Shown piece after piece: positions 1-11,960 of a stretch of 64,000 nucleotides of DNA; position 1 is the stretch's first letter, and each line of letters opens with the position of its first letter. The notes beneath the pieces were generated by a model. It worked only from the letters and a program-made list of their open reading frames with translations. It made no database searches and had not been told where the DNA came from. The position numbers and the translations under genes were made by a program. The DNA is taken from positions 41,719,855 through 41,783,854 of the forward strand of contig JACGWO010000002.1 of the NCBI GenBank assembly GCA_034509735.1. Direction: 5' to 3'. Origin of the DNA: Sesamum alatum (lineage: Eukaryota; Streptophyta; Magnoliopsida; Lamiales; Pedaliaceae).

Positions 1-42
1 TTGACATATGAGCGTAGGTATATAATAGATATAGAGTGAGAG

Positions 43-312
43 CTACGTGTCGATTCGTTCAGAAAAGAGTGAAGACGTAGGAGAAGGGTGGGAAGAGAGC
101 GACACGTAGCAGATGGGGGCGTCGGCGGGAGACGTATTTGTGAGATTTTGTTTGGTGGAAGCACTCAAGTCATAGCGGCGTCTGCCACTGGCCTTGCGTG
201 GTGGCGTTTTCGTTTTGGGAAAATAAGGTAACCTGACGATGCTGGTTGCAGGGATTCTATTTTTAGCAATACCATGTAGGAACTCAGCTTCCGAGCTGGT
301 GATTCTACGCAT
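43..312 (-). CDS. Unassigned 89-codon ORF, possible exon
   Basis: An 89-codon ORF opens with MRRITSS and is rich in Arg, Lys, Ser, Thr and Pro. The base composition is clearly less AT-rich than the DNA to its right, which is why I list it. I recognise no domain. It could be the first exon of a gene running off the left edge, a 5' leader on the other strand, or chance. Nothing decides the start. Confidence 0.2.
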   Translation of the reverse strand: MRRITSSEAEFLHGIAKNRIPATSIVRLPYFPKTKTPPRKASGRRRYDLSASTKQNLTNTSPADAPICYVSLSSHPSPTSSLFSERIDT

Positions 313-416
313 ATTGGTTTCATTTTAGTTAAGTATATATTAAATGCATTGTATTTATAATGCATTTATGGGTAAATTTCGTATTATTCATGTGATATCC
401 AAAATATTTTAATAAA

Positions 417-960
417 TTAGTTAGTACTCCGTGCCAAGGTAAGGGAGAATTCTATTTTTAATAAAATAAAGAAATAAACTTATAAATAATTTAAAATTTG
501 AAATATAAAAATATATAAACAATAAAAAATTTAAAACTTAAAATTAAAATAATTAATAAGTATAAAAATAAAAACATGTATTAATATAAAAATAAACTTA
601 AATTTTTTACTACCTAATTACCTTAAATGATAAGTGAATTTTTTTTTATAAAGGTAAACAATAAATATGTGCTTTAAAATGAATAATGAATATGTGCTTC
701 AAAATAAAAATAAATAAGGTAAATAATTACCTTAATAAAAAAAATACTTTATTTCATTAAGTGGTAAAAAAAATTCAAAAAAGACTACCATAAAACAAAC
801 ATGTACTTTAATAATAAATAAATAAATAAATAATACAAATAATTTCAATTTTAAAACAAAATTAGTATTTAGTAAATAATTCAAAATTAAAATGATTAAG
901 AGAAGAGTACAAATAGGAGGAATTCGTGATTTTTGAAATATCATAACAAATCCTCGATTA
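417..960 (+). repeat. Diverged direct repeat, copy 1
   Basis: The stretch starting TTAGTTAGTACTCCGTGCCA resembles the stretch starting at 2333 (TTAGTTAGTACCCCATGCCA). Similarity continues in patches through the AT-rich tail, including a shared AATTCAAAAAAG block. It looks like two old copies of one unidentified AT-rich repeat in the same orientation, about 1.9 kb apart. Confidence 0.5.
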
Positions 961-2332
961 ATTTTTTTTAATTAATGCATTTCTTTAGTGCAACAACTAA
1001 CAAAGCAAATTAATAATGTTAGATATTCAGGAAAAAATAATTAAAATTAGAGAAATTATGTCTTATTGAAATATAAAAATATAGAATAAATGCTGAACTT
1101 ATCAATGATTGAATTATAAATTATTAGCATTACCATTGATATGAATATGTACATGTTTCACCGACGATTGCAAAAAATAACTCTATCAAATTTTGAAATT
1201 CTCACTTAATATATAAGTAAAGGAAAAAATATGAAGGTGAAAAGAGAAATTTACATGATAGTGTAGCATAAGTTTTCACAGTCTTATGAATAACTTTTGT
1301 GCTGCTTCTGCAGACCCATTATTAATTTATAATATTACGAACTTTTTATTTTGAGTAATTTTAAATTTTAAAAGACAATAGTAGACAAGTTTTATAAAAT
1401 TAACTTATCCTTATCATTAATGAAAGTTCTAAAAATATTTAAATTTTCTAATTGATAATCATGAAGTGATTCTCCCTATGATGATTAATTTTTTTTTGGA
1501 TAAACACGAATAATTGTAAAAGAAGAAATTATTATATTGTCAATAAATGTAATATTTCTTTATATAATACTAATCTATAGTTTTTTCATATTATTATTAT
1601 TATTATTATCTATACGCATAATATTTAGATATTGTAGCTTATTATGTATCAAATATTCAGTAGTCGTATCACTTATAGTATCTTATACAAAATATCATAA
1701 ATTAAATATTATGGCTATATTATAAAAAACTATAATTATATAACGAATAATCAATTCAAACAATATTTCACATTATTGGATATAATGAACAATAATTGAT
1801 ATTTATATTAATGATATTTTGAATTAAATGAACTTTTATTTGTTGGATAAATGTATATATTTTTGAATAAACATGTTTTTATATAATTTAAAAATAGATA
1901 AACAAATAATATTGATTAGAATATTTTGAATAAGTATAAAATATTTTTTTTTTCTTTTTATCTAAAAACTTGTAAATTTTCATTTGACGGAATGGAGCTC
2001 ATTGAGGTTGTCCGCATCTGCATATACATGGCGCCTAAGGATATAATAATTTTTCTTTATCCAAAATATTTATAATCTTTTTAAATAAATGAATAAGTAA
2101 CATTCTTCAAATTTATTTTTATATCTATTAGTTTTTTATTTTTATAATTATCATGATACATTTTAATTTTTATATAATTAGTCATTGTAACATTATAAAA
2201 TTAAATTTATTTATATTTTTTATTTTATTAACTTTTTAAAACAGTTTTGTGTCTCTTCGAAGTTTATTTTACCTCGTAGGCAAATATATTTTATTTTTAT
2301 TTAAATTAGATAGATGTTAGATTATTCGATTT

Positions 2333-2800
2333 TAGTTAGTACCCCATGCCAAGGCATGGGAGAATTGTATTTTTTTAAATAAGTAAATAAAATTATAAAT
2401 AATGTACTTTAGAATACAAATAAATGGTAAATAGTTTAAAATTAAAGTAAATAATAAGTATATAGATGCCAAAATATGTTGAATATAAAAATAAATTTAA
2501 ATTATTTTACTAACTAATAATGAGTGAAACTTTTGAATAAGAACAAACAATGGTATAATTATTTAAATGCAAATATAATATAAGCAATACTTTTTAAAGT
2601 GGCAAAATAAAATTCAAAAAAGTTATAGAAATATATCAATCAATGTATGCAGGATTATGTCTTCAAAAAATGAATAAAAATGATAAGTAATTCAAACTTT
2701 GAAATAAAATAAGTAATTGATATTTGATAAATAGTTCAAGATTCAAATTTAAAATAATCCATAAATATGAGAATATGAAATTATTATGTAATATCAGTTT
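2333..2800 (+). repeat. Diverged direct repeat, copy 2
   Basis: Second copy of the repeat at 417-960. The GTGCCAAGG-type head is best conserved; the rest has drifted with many small indels. Family not recognised. Confidence 0.5.
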
Positions 2801-2931
2801 TTTTTTTGAATTATATTACTAATCAACTTATCTCAACAATTTTTTGAATCTTTTGGATAAAGATAAATAATCTTATACTTATCTAAATGTAAATAAGAAA
2901 AAGTAATATTTTATTACATGACACAATAAAA

Positions 2932-3270
2932 GGCTTATTTATAATTATATTATAAAAAAAATTAAAAATTGTACGTGTACCGCCAAAGCGGTACACTTTG
3001 CAAAAATGTAGTCGGTCGCCAGCCCAGCTGGCGACCGGCTATTAAAAATTTATTTTTTTAGATGGGTCGCCAGCCCAGACGGCGACCGGCGGTCGCCCGC
3101 TGGGCCAGCGACCCTCTGGTCGCCGCCTGGGGCAACAACCCCCTTTTTTTTTTATAAATTTTTTAATTCATTTTTTATTATATTTAATATATAGTTATAT
3201 TAATTGTTAATATATTTAATAAGATTTACTAATTAAATCTTATTTTATTATTTCAAGCTAATTATGATTA
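2932..3270 (+). repeat. MULE left terminal inverted repeat
   Basis: Matches the reverse complement of about 10910-11244. It begins GGCTTATTTATAATTAT, passes an A/T tract, then a GC-rich block (about 2975-3140) with palindromes, then an AT-rich inner part. Two strong palindromes are visible: arms GTGTACCGC/GCGGTACAC with a 4-nt loop at 2975-2996, and arms CGGTCGCCAGC/GCTGGCGACCG with a 3-nt loop at 3013-3037. Confidence 0.85.
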
Positions 3271-3543
3271 TTCATTACAAAATAAAAATAATTGACTTTA
3301 TGATAATTTAAAGAATTATGATTATAAAAATTTAGAATTAAAAATAATACACTAAAAAATTACATAAAAATGTGTATTCAAGTATTTGGTACATTATTTT
3401 GTCGTCTACGACCTTGCCTTTGGACGTTACTTTGGCTTGAAGGATTTTGGTTTCGTCGGGATTGACTGCGAATTTGTTGTCGTGCACGAGCTTGTGCCCA
3501 ATCCATTTTATTCGGTATTCGGGTACTTTGGCGTCGACCTGGA

Positions 3544-4701
3544 TGTGACGTCCATAAAATTATATATATAATTGAGAGACTAATTGGTAATTATTAAAAA
3601 AATATAAATTTAAATTATAATTTATAGATTGAAATTTGAATATATATTAAAGCTCGAAAGGATTAAATTAGAACTTTATTAAATATTTGTGGTTAATATA
3701 TATATAATTAAAAGTTGGGGACTAAATTATAATTTTAGTAAAACTATATAAAGATAGGAAAAAAAAAAGAGAAAAAGAATATATATATTAGGCTGCCTCA
3801 CCAACTCAAGACACATATATATAAATCTTTAACTTACAAAGAAAGAAAACTAAATTCATACATTAACAACTGAACACATATTTACACACACTCAATGTGT
3901 TAGTTTCTGACGACGCAAAGAGGTTAGTATATTTTTATTGTAAATTATAATTTAATTATTATATTAATATTATTTAATTAGTGTATTTATTAAATATGAT
4001 TTGTACTATTCGATTTACTATTTAATCGAAAAATTTATTGAATTTGAGCATTTATACAAATTAATGATCGGGTAAAAAAATTTAACTGGACCGTGGATAT
4101 TATAGCCAATAAATTAGAATTTATTTAATCTATTAGATTTGACCATTATTATAATAGATTATTCAAAATTAACTGGGTTTATTAACCAAATACATAGTTA
4201 TATATATTATTGTGTAAATAATTTTAATAGTGAAGAATTGACAGAAATTAATAAGAATAGTAGAAAATTATGTTTGGGAAATCTTATAAAATTATATTTA
4301 AGAAATATGGTATTTATTAGGAAAGAATATGAGATTTTTGTAATAATTTCATTTAGGGATATTATAGAGAACGATAGTTATAAAAATATGAGGGGTTTGA
4401 TGAAATAAGCTCTTATGAATTAATTGATAAATTAGATATATACGGGGGAAGTTTATAGCGTCTAATATTTAGACGAAAAAGGAACGGAGGTTTGGATTTC
4501 AATATAAATGAAATATTAAAAGATTGATGGAAAATGTACGAATATTATCTTAGTATTTTAGTTAGAATTTACGATATATATTTTCGATACATTGATTACT
4601 CATCTTATAACCTATTATAGGACAAGAGGACAAAGTAGAGGATTGAACAACTCCTTCTATTAACGTGATCTTTTGAATTTGAGGTAAGTATAGTTAATTG
4701 G

Positions 4702-4735
<34 letters not shown>

Positions 4736-5727
4736 GTGTGTACTCATTGTTTGTTATACCTGATTATGGATTATTGGTTATCTGCCTGGGTTATGTTATT
4801 TGGTCTGTGAAATGGTAATTACGTGCTTATCTATGGCTATGGGGTACGAGTCAGATGAATGATTGTGTGATACTATATTTGATTGTTAAATTGTATTAAA
4901 GGATGAAGTTATTATTGGGATCCTGATTGTCGAATGAAACTGAATGATGGAGTTATTGATAGAAATGTTGTGAAATTGAGATAAAGAAATGTCTTACCTA
5001 ACTGGGGAGTATACTGCAATGGCTCATGATGATATGATTAATGACGAGCTGTGTACTGTCATTGATCAGTGGAGATGGGGTGACATATCATATGGGTTGT
5101 GTGTTGTGTGATATGCTGATGATGGAATATCATACGAGCTGTGTGTTGTGTGATATCATTGATGATGGAGTACCATACGAGCTGTGTGTTGTGCGGTATC
5201 AAGGAAAAAAAAAGAAGAAGATATTATGATTGAGATGGTGGTAGCCGGCAATGACCATTGAGCGATGCACTCTAGCTTGGGTAAGCAGGGCCATAAGAAA
5301 ATAAATAATGAAGTTGAGTATTATGTGTAGATTGATATATGATTGTTGGTATATGTTATTTCTTATATTGGTTGTAATTGCATGATACTCATTTTATTGT
5401 GTATGTGCGTGTATATGTATATATAAGTCAATTACCTATACTTATTGAGTAGGCAGCTCATCCCTTGCCAATATTTTTCAGGATATAAGTCACAGTGACT
5501 AGTTGAATTGGATCATAAGCCGTATTGCCAGTCTTATTAGGTGGGTCAACAGTGATATCTTGGGTTGAGATCTTTAGCTACATAATTACAGAGATATTAT
5601 ATTTTTATTTCTATTTGTACCTCATGATTTATTGGTTTTAACATAAATTTCTTGTAAAACGGGTTTAATTATAGATAATGTATTATAATTAGTGATATTA
5701 AAGCGTAATGTTGTAGGGGGTGCTACA
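3544..5727 (+). mobile_element. Solo LTR A inside the MULE transposase
   Basis: Starts TGTGACGTCC and ends GGGGGTGCTACA. Flanks are CTGGA (3539-3543) and CCGGA (5728-5732), a 5-bp target duplication with one mismatch. The transposase frame on the - strand resumes across it. It is a close relative of solo LTR B at 36320 (same ends and same internal blocks, such as the AGGATATAAGTCAC stretch near the 3' end). No gag-pol of this family lies nearby, so it is a solo LTR left by LTR-LTR recombination. Confidence 0.85.
5040..5206 (+). repeat. Short tandem repeat inside solo LTR A
   Basis: Three to four imperfect units of roughly 50 bp built on ATCATACGAGCTGTGTG followed by TGATGATGG. The same array is present at 37860-38025 in solo LTR B, so it belongs to the LTR family and not to this insertion. 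Confidence 0.7.
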
Positions 5728-6111
5728 CCGGACGAGTTGATGTACGAAGAGTATCATCGTGGACCAATTGAAAATTGAGAATATCCCAATAGTCTTCCGC
5801 CATTATCGGTTGAAAAGATTCAGAATATGTCATTCGGTAAGGCATTAAAGCATAATATTGCTTAACCATTGATGCAACGTTAAGCCTATATGTAGCGCAT
5901 ACCTTTTGAGCATGAGAGCATGGTATTCCAAATTGATTCCATTTGCCACATGAACACTCTTGCATTGCAATTTTCACAACGTGAGTGTATACACCCTTAT
6001 CCATAATAATGTCTCGTAACCACAAAGGCAGTCTGTTCAATTTGATCGAATATCATGACTACATGCTCGACGGATCTGGCGGACCACCGTTGGAACATTT
6101 TATATGCATAG

Positions 6112-8102
6112 TGTAGCACCTTCTAACGGCACTACGGCTATATCTTCCCTAAATATCACACTTAATGTAAACTCTGATTATATATATATATATATATAAT
6201 TAGGCACATAATCTAGTCCCTGTTGAGTATATATACACATGGTCTCATCATCACAACAAGAATATTTATCATCTCATCCGCAAGATCATATCACATATAT
6301 CAAGTACGACAAAAATAGAACCATTATAGTTAGTTCACATGCCATTCTCGCTTTTAATCCAAAATGAGACTTCTATTTCTATTTACAATAAGGAGAAAAC
6401 TGCATACTGGCCCGACCTGACTGGAATGCAAAACATGAACCTAGTTGTCGTAATTAGGCACAACAAAATCTACACCTGAAAAATATTAGCAGAGGGATGA
6501 GCCTGCAACTCAATAAGTAAATAATCAGCACCAAATATATACGCACCTCAAATATAGTTTCAACAAGACAAAATAAGCAACGTATATAAAATATAATCAG
6601 TTTGATCAAGCACATTTTATTTCATTTCTCCACGTAGTTATCTCATAACACGACGATCAATCAAACTTGTCTTTCCTAGTTGGCTTGCCAGAAAGGTGAT
6701 ATAGTGTTTTTCTCCACCAACTCAACCTCACCATGCATTATACACATATACATGAATCCCCTTGGCACGCCACACAGGCTCATCAATCTCATTTCGCATC
6801 AAAGCTCTTTCATTTCGCATCATAGCTATTTTCATTTCGCATCATAGCTCTTTTCACATCGCATCATAGCTCTTTTCATTTCATTTCACCACATAGGCTA
6901 TTCAACAACATCAAGGGGTATTCATATCATAATTATATTTAATTTCTATCACTCCCTCGATTCCACATATCACCATTCTTGTAAGTCAACTAGTCAAGTA
7001 ATAGCCTATCTCAGCACATTATCATTGACAAACACCAACAACACATCATTCAACAATAAAACATCTCAATACATTTCGTCATTTCACCTTCACCACATTA
7101 ATCAAATGAAATGACGAATAACTCATAGAATTCAAAATACATAAATTCTAGCACGAATTATAGACTTACGTAACGATAGTATCACAAGGAAAGAACACAT
7201 AAATAGATAGTAATAATTATTTACTTACCTTGACTTACAACGATCTACTTGTACGTAGGGAGTTGCTCAATCATTCACCTTATCCCCCTTATCCTATGAT
7301 CAATGCATATGATCAACATATCAAAAGTATCGTAATTTCTAAATAAAATATTAAATAGTAATTACATATATTTTTCACCGATATCTCAATATTTCATTAA
7401 ACCCCTCATCCTATTATAACTACCATTCATAATAACAATTCTTGGATTATATTTATCTCAAAATATACTTATCTTTACTAAATATAACATTTTCAAATAT
7501 ATTCTATAATATTTTTCAAATATAATTTTCAACCCGATTAAACTAAGCCAATCAATTATAGAAATTATTAGTTCTGGTAAATTAAACAGTTTAAGCCATT
7601 AATTATGACACCCTTAATTCCTTTGAGACATTTAACAAGGCACTAATTATAAATACTCAAATTCATAAAATTTTTCGATTAAACACTAAATCGAAGAGTA
7701 TAAATAACATTTAATAAATACACTTATTAAATAATATAATTATATTAATTAAAACTAACTAAAATAAAATTATTTCTTACCTTCGGTTTCGCCGAACTCT
7801 GTTATGTTTGTGTGTGTGTGTGTGTGTTTGTTTATAGAAATTAAACAGATGGGTATGTCAGCACCCATCTTTATCCACCTTTCTTTTTTTTTTAATAAAC
7901 TTTTTCAAAATACCCGTTACGTCCTTTCTATTTTCTTAATTAATATAATTTGCTCCCAAATATTATATAAAGCTCCAATTCACTCTGTTCAAGTCTTAAT
8001 ATGATCACAATTTAATCTATAATATATCTACTAATTAACTAAATTTCTTAAATAATTACCAATTAACCCAATAATTGTGTATAAAAATTTGTGGGCGTCA
8101 CA
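6112..8102 (-). mobile_element. Solo LTR C inside the MULE transposase
   Basis: On the - strand it starts TGTGACGCCC and ends GGTGCTACA. Flanks are CATAG (6107-6111) and CATAA (8103-8107), a 5-bp duplication with one mismatch. It is a diverged relative of solo LTRs A, B and D, sharing the GGGACTAATTGGTAATTATT-like start and the block around the TTTTTCAGG motif. Positions 6780-6890 hold short repeats of TTTCGCATCATAGCTC. Without it the transposase frame joins across one duplication copy. Confidence 0.8.
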
Positions 8103-8924
8103 CATAATCCGTCCACAGTTGATTGCTGTTTATCATTATAGTACTCTTAGCCATCCTCTCACAAAAATAATGGATTGAGCGATTAAAAGTCATTTCAACA
8201 ATTGCAGTTACAAGAAGGCGGCGTGCCCCTTTTAAAACCCTATTGATGCATTCCGACATGTTGGTGGTCAGAATACCGCATTTCCATCCACCATCATGAG
8301 AAACTGTCCACTTTTCCTTTTCAATTTGCTCTCGCCAGTGGTGTGCTTTTAGTTTTATACTCTTAATCTCTTCCATGGTGCGATTGAATTTTCTAATTTG
8401 ATATTCTGAGCCAGCTCTCCAATAAAGATCCTTCAAATGCACGTTCTTAAACTGATTGTTGAAGTTTGAACACACGTGCCTCAAGCAATATCTATGCACA
8501 CCGCGAGGAGGAACAAAGTCAGGAATGCCTTTTATTGCGGATAAGAGGCCAGCATTGCGATCAGATATAAGACACATTCCCGACACGCTCTAATGATGTG
8601 TCTACTCAGCATCTGAAGAAACCATTTTCAAGATAGATATGATTCTTCATCAACAATAGCAAATGCAAGGGGCAATACCTGTTGATTCGTATCCATCGCA
8701 GCTGCAATCAATATTTTGTGTTTGTACTTCGTATATAAATGAGTTTCATCTACACTTATGACTTTGCGACAATATTGGAACCCTTCAATGCATGGTTTGA
8801 AAGTCCAAAATACATATTTGATCACAGACGCACTAGTTGAGCGCTGGAATGATTTGTGCTCCCATTTCAACAATTGTTCCATCACATACATATTCCTATC
8901 ACATACTTCACATGAATGGGGGAA

Positions 8925-10822
8925 GTACTGTACTACATATTTAGGTTTTCAACCTCCCGCAAATTCCATTCGCGGTAGCCGTATGAGCGTAACTGCTATT
9001 ATTAACTACATATCTAATATAGAAATCACGAACCATACTCCAAATATTGTTGTAGAACAATATACACGTGCATTCGCATTATTGCTGCTAGGGGGGGTGA
9101 TGTGTCATAACTCATCCGACAACCGAATCCCTCTGCTATATCTCCAGAAAATAGAGGCGACGCACACAACTCGGTCATATAGTTGGGGAAGTGTTGTACT
9201 TGCATTTTTATATCGAGAACTATGCAATGCAAGTTTTAAAGGAAAAGAAGTCATTGAAGGCGTACTACCATTGCATCAAGTAAGATTGAGTTATTATATT
9301 TATGTCTGTATATTTGAACAACTTCCTCAAATCTTATTATTAATCACTCATCTACTGTTAACAGATTTGGGGATGGTCTTGTATCAGTCCATTGAGACCA
9401 ATTGTAACAAAATATTATGTTGAGATGGAGCACTATGTTATTGATGAGAACTGTGTCCTCCCATTGCCACCATATGGTGCCTATTGAAACGACAAACTCA
9501 AATTTACATCAACAGTGCACCAGACCATTTGAGCTATGATAGAAGTATTGGATTGCATGTCGCATGATCAGGTATTTAAAAAAATTTAAACATTTATACT
9601 AGCACTTATTAAACTCGAGTTTGCAATATTTTATGTATTCCAGTTTTGCTGGCAGTCGTACGATATGAGCTTGCAATGCATTGGAGAGTTGCCACAAGAA
9701 TGCAATCCACAATTATGGTCATCATTATGTCCTCTAATCTTCTACGCAATTGTGGAGATGCACCGTCCTGAATGAGTTCTTCGCCAATTCGGGATGAGGC
9801 AAAATATTCCAGAAGTACAAAATGACCACGACATGGAACTACATCGTATCTCTCGTTCACGAGTGGGAACAGATTGGTATCAGCGACACATCGAATATAT
9901 CCTTCGATGGTAGAGACGAAATGAGACCATTGTACTTCGACCCCCAATATCTAATGAAATAACTGTAGAAGAAGGATATGAGCAGTGGTATGATGAAATT
10001 ACACGTCGTTTCATATCATCATATGCTCAAATGCATGTTGGAAGTGGGTACCAACCTGGACATGCAATATCGTGGCAAATGGTGGTATGTTATCTCGTAA
10101 ATATACTTATTTCTAATCATATTTTTATATTTTCACACGTTCAAAATTGCCCACTTATAATATATTCGGTTCACTTTAGCTTGACCAAATGGAAACTCTT
10201 CGAGTAAGTTGTGAAACTACACTCGATCAACTAGAGGCATATCGTCAAGCCATGACAACGCATTTGGACATATATCGAAATGTTGTTCCAATTGCAATAA
10301 ATCAACGAGTGGGACAAGGTATAGCCCCTCAAAATCCATTGCCACAAGATGATGTTCCATCCACATCCCACAGACAAACCCGAAGTCGTAGCAGGAGATC
10401 AACTCGCACAGTAGAAAGAGATATACCTGAGGTTGACATAGCTGGGCCATCTAGTGTGCATACCTCTCCATTTTTTTACTGAAGATTGCTATGTGCCTGA
10501 ACCGCTTCAACAAGATGATTGGTTTCAAGCGACTCCTTACATGCCAGTACATACTGAAGGTCATTATACAAATATTGAACTTGACCTTGGTCTTGGCATG
10601 AATCAAACATATGCACCAGTACGTAATGTTTCACCTATCCAACTTCTATCATGGAGTGCATATCGTGATCCAATAGGGTCGAGCTCTACAGCATCATCTA
10701 GTCATTTTCAAATTCATGCCAATATTGATGATCAAGAGCAAAATGAACCAACAAGTCCGAAAATACAACGACCTAGGCGACAACAACAAAGACGTAATTG
10801 TGGTACAGGCGGACATTATTAA
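8925..10822 (+). pseudogene. PMD (plant mobile domain) gene carried by the MULE
   Basis: Similar to the plant mobile domain of MAIN/MAIL-type proteins and their transposon-borne relatives. I infer four exons: about 8925-9279, 9365-9571, 9644-10084 and 10180 to the end, with GT-AG introns. Visible blocks are LGFQPPANSIRG, YSWGSVVLAFLYRELC, IWGWSCISPLRP, PLIFYAIVEMHRPE and GTDWYQRHIEYI; the C-terminal tail ends CGTGGHY. It is broken by TGA codons near 9485, 9538 and 9770, a TAG near 9910 and a frameshift near 10475. It lies tail to tail with the right repeat and head to head with the truncated transposase. Role when intact: PMD proteins of the host act in silencing and genome stability; the role of transposon copies is unclear. 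Confidence 0.75.
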
Positions 10823-10909
10823 TTTTTGTAATTATATATTTTAATGTAAATTTTTAAGTTTATTAGTTATTGTAAAGAATTTTAAAATTGTAATAACATT
10901 ATTTTATTG

Positions 10910-11244
10910 GATTAAATTAATCATAATTAGTTTGAAATAATAAAATAAGATTTAATTAGTAAATCTTATTAAATATATTAACAATTAATATAATTATATA
11001 TTAAATATAATAAAAAATGAATTAAAACATTAAAAAAAAGGGTTGCTGCCCCGGGCAGCGACCAGCGGTCGCTGGTCGCCGGCTGGGCTGGCGGCCGGCT
11101 GGGCTGGCGACCCATCTAAAAAATTAATTTTTAATAGTCGGTCTCCAGCTGGGCTCGCGACCAACTACATTTTTGCAAAGTGTACCGCTTTGGCGGTACA
11201 CGAGCAATTTTTAATTTTTTTCATAACATAATTATAAATAAGCC
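10910..11244 (-). repeat. MULE right terminal inverted repeat
   Basis: Reverse complement of the left repeat. The GTGTACCGC/GCGGTACAC palindrome is kept; the GGTCGCCAGC palindromes have some substitutions and the GC block (11041-11165) carries a different number of GCTGGGCTGGCG-type motifs. The end AAATAAGCC is followed directly by the CACAATAAAA duplication. Confidence 0.85.
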
Positions 11245-11254
11245 CACAATAAAA

Positions 11255-11610
11255 TTCAAATAGACTATCCAGGTAAGTGTATATATGGCGCTCACTTGGA
11301 TGACCTCTATGTTTCTGTTTTATTATATATAGATTCGTGTGAAAAAATAATACCACATATTTTGAAAAGGTGCAGATTTCTTTCACGGTTTTCGTGTAAC
11401 TCAGGCGGCTATTCTTTTTTTTTTTTTTTAAGTTTTAATTATTGACTTACATTTATAACCTTATTTAAGGATCATTGGATTTGATTTAAATTTAAGATCC
11501 AAACTTGACTAGTAGATCAATAGTCTTTATTTTACTTTATTCAAATCAACCGTAGAAATTTAAAATTGTATATTTATGTAAATCATAATAAATAATAATT
11601 ATATACATAA
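11255..11610. other. Spacer to the right of the MULE
   Basis: AT-rich spacer with T-tracts. No supported gene or element end seen. Confidence 0.5.
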
Positions 11611-11613
11611 AAT

Positions 11614-11672
<59 letters not shown>
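11611..11672. repeat. Compound (TA)n(GA)n microsatellite
   Basis: About 13 TA dinucleotides run directly into about 18 GA dinucleotides. Confidence 0.95.
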
Positions 11673-11676
<4 letters not shown>

Positions 11677-11917
11677 GGGGGAAGATGACCAACAGGGAGG
11701 GAAAGGGAGGCCGATGGCAACCAGGGCTGGAGGAGGAGGGGCACGATGGCGGCGAGGAGAATGGGTGCGACTGGGGTTGGGCAAATAGAAGGGATGGTGA
11801 TAGGAATGGGAAGGGATGGGGGGTGCGGTGGGGAAATGGGAAGGCGAAGGGAGGTGGGCGGCGGGAGGGAGGAGCGAGGGTGGGGGTCGACGGGGAAGGG
11901 AGGGGGGGGGGTAAATT
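11673..11917 (+). repeat. Purine-rich GC block
   Basis: A 245-bp stretch almost free of pyrimidine runs on the + strand, with repeated GGGAAGGG, GGCGGG and GGAGG motifs, ending in a G9 run. Open frames on both strands here are low complexity. It resembles the GC-rich cores of the elements at 19383 and 50090 and may be the core of a related, less well preserved element. Confidence 0.5.
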
Positions 11918-11960
11918 TTTGTAATATAAACATATATTATTGTATATATAATTTTGTTTA

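Larger units (their letters stand above)
313..2931. other. AT-rich intergenic DNA without genes
   Basis: Very AT-rich sequence with poly-A and poly-T tracts; short ORFs here are low complexity. Apart from the diverged direct repeat listed separately I see no gene, RNA gene or clear element end until the MULE begins at 2932. Confidence 0.7.
3378..8900 (-). pseudogene. MULE transposase, 5'-truncated and broken
   Basis: Transposase of the Mutator superfamily, which in intact form cuts and rejoins element ends with a DDE catalytic core. Going 5' to 3' on the - strand: 8891-8628 has the MULE core with ISVDETHLY (first catalytic Asp) and PLAFAIVDEE; 8586-8098 continues with LISDRNAG (second Asp region) and a His/Cys-rich stretch; 6111-5728 holds the SWIM zinc finger CSCGKWNQFGIPCSHA; 3543-3381 is the basic C-terminus, with a stop at 3378-3380. 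Damage: an in-frame TGA near 8628, a frameshift near 8590, a frameshift near 6010, and two solo LTR insertions. The N-terminal half is missing; upstream of about 8900 the sequence belongs to the PMD gene on the other strand. Confidence 0.85.
2932..11244. mobile_element. Mutator-like element (MULE) with PMD cargo, interrupted by two solo LTRs
   Basis: Both ends carry the same long inverted repeat (2932-3270 and about 10910-11244). The element is flanked by a perfect 10-bp duplication, CACAATAAAA, at 2922-2931 and 11245-11254, in the range typical of MULEs. Inside are a MULE transposase pseudogene on the - strand (DDE core and SWIM finger) and a PMD pseudogene on the + strand. Two solo LTRs (3544-5727 and 6112-8102) lie within the transposase; without them the element would be about 4.1 kb. 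The transposase lacks its N-terminal half and carries stops and frameshifts, so this copy cannot move itself. Confidence 0.88.

Noticed and set aside
5040..5206. CRISPR-like array
   Set aside because: Imperfect contiguous units without unique spacers, inside a plant LTR.
3544..8102. Solo LTRs A and C as the two LTRs of one element
   Set aside because: They are in opposite orientation, diverged, have their own target duplications, and the DNA between them is transposase.
9609..9947. 112-codon open frame on the - strand
   Set aside because: It is antisense to the PMD exon with recognisable PLIFYAIVEMHRPE and GTDWYQRH blocks on the + strand.
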